A DNA stretch of 12,410 nt from Brachionus rotundiformis (Eukaryota > Rotifera > Eurotatoria > Ploima > Brachionidae), in NCBI GenBank assembly GCA_016802295.1, contig JAESIW010000136.1, positions 1 through 12,410 of the forward strand, read 5' to 3'. Position 1 is the stretch's first letter, and each line of letters begins with the position of its first letter. Under the pieces are notes generated by a model. That model made no database searches. It saw only the letters and a program-made list of their open reading frames with translations, and was not told the DNA's origin. The position numbers and the translations under genes were made by a program. This document shows, piece by piece, positions 8,801 to 12,410 of this stretch.

Positions 8801-9240
8801 AAAAAACAAAAAACCTCAAAAAAAATATGCGTTCACTGCAAAAAAATCAAAACTGCGAAATAAATGCCTCGCAAGAGTTAAGCATGGTAATATCAAATTT
8901 GGATGTATCCGAAAAAAATATCGACTATAAGTGGTGTAAAGAGGATTGTAAAAACTGTACAGCGACTGTACGCTTTAGATTAACCGAATTAAATAGCGAA
9001 AGTAGAAAGAACTTGGTTTATGAATTACAAAGACACAAGCACCCTTCATCAAGAAGAGATAAGAACAATAAAAATAGATCAAAAAATGAAGCAATTAATG
9101 AATTGAAGGCGCATTATTTAGAGAATCATAGGAAAAATAATTTATCATTTGAAAATTCGAATATATTTTGTAAGAAATGTAGTAAAAATTTTTCATGTTT
9201 ACAAAGTCTAATGATGCATAAACTTAGACTAAATCATTAA
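5850..9240 (+). CDS. DDE-type transposase-like protein, six exons, about 713 aa
   Basis: Exons are 5850-5982, 6032-6280, 6396-6652, 6703-6803, 6863-7026 and 8003-9240 (stop TAA). Introns are 49, 115, 50, 59 and 976 bp, all GT-AG, and phases match at every join (1,1,0,2,1). The frame is open throughout. Residues 129-213 hold a helical region ending KKPHRISDLCDYC. The likely RNase H-fold catalytic core follows: LIDMDWKQK (D294), WADTGTHFR (D392), then EKHGKNSRDQHF (E424, H426, D432). Exon 5 joins exon 6 as KQKIMI-GLSPRQPSNEY, rebuilding a motif split by the longest intron. The C-terminus has a Cys cluster (C613, C617, C620) and a C2H2 finger, C691-x2-C694-x12-H707-x5-H713. I recognise the general layout from uncharacterised eukaryotic transposase-like proteins but cannot name the superfamily. 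It looks intact, so either active or domesticated. Confidence 0.87.
6653..6702 (+). other. Transposase intron 3 resembling the exon after it
   Basis: This 50-bp GT-AG phase-0 intron begins GTATTGTCGAAAAAACAG. The sequence across its 5' junction (from AAAG at 6650) resembles that across its 3' junction (from AAAG at 6699): about 26 of 31 aligned bases agree with one 2-base gap. Translated, the start of the intron reads VLSKKQLFLY against exon DLKKQLFKY. This is what an intron born by local tandem duplication would look like. Confidence 0.45.
7027..8002 (+). other. Long transposase intron (976 bp)
   Basis: The donor is G|GTTTGTTA and the acceptor ATCAAAG|GT. The split codon GGT (Gly) rebuilds KQKIMIGLSPRQPS. 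The intron is more than fifteen times longer than most others here. A 45-codon open stretch at 7446-7583, containing RILTWKPKLLGKKAFGLVKT, stands out from the AT-rich background and may be a remnant of an insertion; it is unrecognised and has no start codon. The remainder is A/T-rich with no clear feature. Confidence 0.6.
8172..8219 (+). other. Possible extra 48-bp intron inside transposase exon 6
   Basis: The sequence GTACTTTTC...TTTTTAAG has donor, T-rich body and acceptor, and falls in the 44-63 bp size range of the other introns. Its length is a multiple of three. Removing it deletes the hydrophobic residues 359-374 (starting YFSFFKFILIL) and joins VVNNFK to NLDVFKKI, just before the catalytic WADTG motif. 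The result (697 aa) looks more like a soluble transposase core. Unspliced translation is also open. Confidence 0.45.
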
Positions 9241-9255
9241 TTAAATTATTAATAT

Positions 9256-9261
9256 AATAAA
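9256..9261 (+). terminator. Poly(A) signal for the transposase-like gene
   Basis: AATAAA lies 16 bases after the TAA stop, followed by a T-rich tract. Its position suits a polyadenylation signal in a compact genome. Confidence 0.4.
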
Positions 9262-9473
9262 TTTATATGAGTATAATGTTTTATTGTTTTTTATTTTCTG
9301 GTGATAAGAAGTCGATATTTTATCAATTAAATTCAAAAAATGAAACAGAATCTAAACTTTTAGCTTGATTTGAACTACAAATTTTAATTCATATTCTTTT
9401 GATCTAAATTTAAATTAATTTTCTAAAATTTCAAGATTTTTATCAACGCGTTTTTAAACTATTTGAATACAAA

Positions 9474-10687
9474 ATGGGTTTTTTCGAAGAAGTTGATAAT
9501 CAAAATAATATTAAAGTGGATAACTTAAATAGGAACGTCTTAATAAATGACAAAAAAAAAGAAAAGAAAGAAAATTGTAAGTTGCAAAAGGCTACATTTA
9601 ATGGAATAAAAAATTTGAAATCTAATTGTTTTATGAACTGCATTATTCAATTGTTCTATTTTATACCAATCATTCGAAACAAAATTCTTAATTTTGAATA
9701 TGGAACAGATTCTTCCTTGTTTTTGAAAGAATTAAGCACTCTGTTTGTACAGCTTAAGAATAATATAATTCCGGTTGATCCAACAAGGTTAATAAACTCT
9801 TTCGGTAATCAGAAAAATTGGTTTAGACAACAACAAGATGTAAATGAATGTTTCAAAATAGTAAAAATATGAAATTATAAAAAAGGTAAAACGAATCTAA
9901 ATATTCATTTATTGTTATTTAAGTTTCTGGAAAAATTGGAAATAATTAACTTAATCGAAAACTTTTTTGATACAATTATGGATTTATTTAAAGGAAAAAT
10001 TAAAGTATGCTCTTTAAATTAATTCCAAATTTTGGATAAAAAAAGTAACCTTTATTTAAGTCTATTTTAGTATGCGAAGAAATTGGATATACCTCAACTA
10101 CATTAAATGATTTTATTGAATTAAATTTAGTTGTTGATGGAAATAGAAATAGTATTTTTGACAGAAAATTAGAAATCAAATAATCATTTTAATAATTTTT
10201 AGTTTATGAATCTTTAAAAGAACAACAACAAGCTTCATATTTTTCAGGAGACAATCAAGTCATGATCGAAAGTCACGGACCTAAAGACTGCATTAAACTT
10301 CAAAAAATTTTAAAACTCCCGCCAATTTTGAATATTTGTTTATTAAGATTTAAATATGATGAACAATTAAAAAAAAATATTAAAATCAATGATATATTTG
10401 AATTTCCGGAAATATTAGATTTAAATAAATATGTTTTTGAAGGAGAATCACAGATATTTCATTTATTTGCCGTAATTGTTCACATTGGAGAAATTGAGAA
10501 TGGACATTATGTAATTTATATCAATCCCAACTGCGAAAACAAGTGGTATAAGTTTGATGATAATAAAGTCTCAGAAAGTCTAAAAGAGGAGGCGATTGGC
10601 TTGAATTATGGAATTGAGGAAAAATCAAGTGCCTATATGCTTACTTATATCCGTAAAAAAGATGCCCAAGCTATTTTTAAGGATTAA
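9474..10687 (+). CDS. USP7-type ubiquitin-specific protease, catalytic domain only, 347 aa
   Basis: Exons are 9474-9860, 9924-10004, 10061-10151 and 10203-10687; introns are 63, 56 and 51 bp, GT-AG, phases 0, 0 and 1. The joined protein follows the USP7 catalytic domain end to end: Cys box GIKNLKSNCFMNC (oxyanion Asn47, nucleophile Cys52), QQQDVNECFKI-FLEKLE, LFKGKIK-SILVCEE, DGNRN-I-YESL, LPPILN, NIKINDIFEFPE, then His box ENGHYVIYINP (His288) and KWYKFDDNKVS (Asp305), ending YMLTYIRK. His-to-Asp spacing (17) equals USP7. Such enzymes cut ubiquitin from proteins. The TRAF domain and the C-terminal ubiquitin-like domains of USP7 are absent; in their place is a 40-residue Lys-rich head. The triad is intact, so activity is plausible. 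Loss of the substrate-binding parts suggests a captured or specialised copy. ATG 9474 is the first in a frame open from 9414. Confidence 0.93.
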
Positions 10688-10693
10688 AAAACG

Positions 10694-10699
10694 AATAAA
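10694..10699 (+). terminator. Poly(A) signal for the USP7-like gene
   Basis: AATAAA begins 7 bases after the TAA stop and is followed by T-rich sequence, consistent with a short 3' untranslated region. Confidence 0.4.
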
Positions 10700-12391
10700 A
10701 ATTATCTAATTAAAATTATTAATTTTTTATAAAAAAATTTTATTTTAATTTTTTTCAAAAGGATTTTTTATTAAATTAATCTTTCAAATTCTTTCAAGAT
10801 CATTACACCGGTGCTCTGGAAGAATAAAGCAGGTGGACTGATTCTAGTGCGTCCTAAAAGCTTCTTTTAGCGTATGAATATAAATACTGTTCTTTTTTCA
10901 ATTTTAAAGCCCGATAAAACGAATCACAGACGAGCTATCTTGACTGAAATAATTCATTTCTTTATAATGGTAATTTTTGTCTCGGAAAAGCTTGGTGATC
11001 AGAAATTTTATCTACTAGCATTTTTATCCCACTTTTTTTGAATGCACTCAGTTTAGATTTTATATTAAAAATAGTAAAATTACAATTTGTTTGTTCAATA
11101 ATAAGTGTGAAAAAATAAACCAGATTTTTTATCTTAACTTAGAATTGTACACTTTAGAATAACTTGGAAAGATAATGATTCTTTTATAGCGTGATAAAAT
11201 TTTAGCTCATAATTTATTTAAGGTACAATTATCACAAAATTTAGCAGCTTAAAATTTTATTTCCATTTTAAATTACAACTTCAAAATTAGAAAAATTTTT
11301 TAATAGAATTAATGAATATGTAAGAAGGTCTTACTTGATCAATATCAGGACATCTTTCTTATAACTATTATGAATTTCAGAAACAAAAAGAATCATTTAA
11401 ACTATCGGCATTATATGCCAGACTTAGATTTAAATATTTTGATTCTCAGACAAATTGGAAGATTCTTTCATTTTTCACATAATGAGTGCATCTATGAGTC
11501 TATCCGAAAATTTCCAACTGAGTCTAATACACCTATCGTTTTGCAAAAAGTTATTATTTATGCGCTTAACTGTGACAATAATTTTAATAGCGTTGTATAA
11601 AAATCATTTTTAAATTATTTAAAAATTTTTTTAATAGAATTTATTTTAGCTTATTTACCAAAATTCAAGAATGGTTAAAAATTTCGAACATAGAAAACTA
11701 CATTATAATTAAAAATCTAATTGTCAGAAATTGATAAAACTTTTATATAGGAAAATTTAATTATAAACAAACAAAAATCTATAGGCATGTTTGCGGAATA
11801 TTCAATTATATTGATAAACTAAGATAATCAATAAATATATCTTAAACAAAATTATTCAAAAATGCAATGCCTATGGAATCAGTGAATTTGAAAAAAAATT
11901 TAAAATAGGTTTCTTATAATGAATTTTTGTATTTTTCAAGAAAATAAAATGAATCGCAATTATCATAAAGATAAAATTTGAAAAATTTAAATTTTATCTG
12001 TTAGAAAAAAAATTTAATATTTTACAATAAAAACTTACCATTTTACTTGTTAAAATTTATAAATTTAAAAAAAATAAATAAAATGATTAAATCCATCTCT
12101 CTTTAAAGGTAAAGTTAAAAATGACTTCATTTTCATATTTTTTGATTAATTATCCTTAAAAACACCTTTTCATAATTGCCTAGAATTCGGAAATAGGTTG
12201 GCATTTTAAATTTTAAAAACACCACTGAAATTATATAATAGAAAAAAAATCTTGCCAATTACTCTGTCAATTTTTAGAGTTTTCTTGCACTTTAAAAGCC
12301 AAAGTTCTCAGAATTTAGTGCTTTATAATTGACTAAAATTTTGTCTTGATATGTTAAGTATTGAGTTAAAAATTTAACTTTGAAATATCGA
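10700..12391. other. AT-rich flank with weak open stretches
   Basis: No gene is called. A less AT-rich patch at 10775-11041 reads in one plus frame as about 31 codons (with ITPVLWKNKAGGLILVRPKS), a TAG at 10868, then 55 codons from ATG 10874 (with KPDKTNHRRAILTEIIHFF); it may be a decayed gene. At 11370-11600 a 76-codon plus frame (with FFHFSHNECIYESIRKF) overlaps other long open frames, including ALYARLRFKYFDSQTNWK, so the true frame is unclear. Small hairpins include GTAAGA/TCTTAC at about 11320-11334. On the minus strand, 11998-12038 resembles a 41-bp intron (GTAAGT...CTAACAG) between an ATG and a 27-codon open stretch ending at 11914. Confidence 0.4.
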
Positions 12392-12407
12392 AAAAAACGC
12401 GTTTTTT
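12392..12407. repeat. Perfect 16-bp palindrome
   Basis: AAAAAACGCGTTTTTT is its own reverse complement and lies almost at the window edge. A shorter form, AACGCGTTTTT, occurs at about 9445-9455, just upstream of the USP7-like ATG. It may be a regulatory site or chance. Confidence 0.5.
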
Positions 12408-12410
12408 GGA

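Noticed and set aside
1..12410. Terminal inverted repeats bounding the whole cluster or the transposase-protease pair
   Set aside because: I compared the outer few hundred bases by eye and found only A/T-run similarity; a computed self-alignment of this window plus flanks would be needed.

Overview
This is a very AT-rich eukaryotic window, by eye about three quarters A+T. Its genes are broken by many tiny introns, use the standard stop codons and are followed by AATAAA-type signals. Every intron I place is GT-AG, and most are 44-63 bp. Together with the protein families seen, this suggests a compact, AT-rich animal or other opisthokont (a monogonont rotifer would fit), but the host cannot be fixed from the sequence. 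There are no bacterial features, CRISPR arrays or tRNA genes. Most genes only appear after splicing; I built the models by matching intron phase and protein family.

Left part (1-4150), mostly minus strand. Bases 1-396 hold diverged ~80-bp repeats and a frameshifted piece of a zinc-finger gene. Then come an unrecognised four-exon gene (409-1490), a small basic coiled-coil protein (1738-2136), a three-exon C2H2/BED-like zinc-finger gene (2508-3397) that is the source of the piece at 61-188, and a two-exon homologue of barrier-to-autointegration factor (BAF/BANF1, 3623-4149). The BAF intron carries an inverted-repeat insertion.

Middle (4150-5846). No convincing gene is present. The notable feature is an island at 5378-5462, richer in GC than its surroundings, that folds on paper into an outer stem enclosing two perfect hairpins.

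Right part, plus strand. A six-exon transposase-like gene (5850-9240) encodes about 713 residues with an apparently intact D-D-D type RNase H-like core, an upstream LCDYC motif and a C-terminal C2H2 finger. It is followed 233 bp later by a four-exon USP7-type ubiquitin protease (9474-10687) of 347 residues, which is essentially only the catalytic domain with its Cys-His-Asp triad intact. From 10688 to the end there are only weak open stretches.

Taken together, a transposase-like protein, a BAF-like DNA-bridging protein, a zinc-finger protein, a coiled-coil protein and a solitary deubiquitinase domain lie within 10 kb. One hypothesis is a large DNA transposon with captured host genes; the other is a transposon-rich host region. 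I found no terminal inverted repeats or target-site duplications to settle this.
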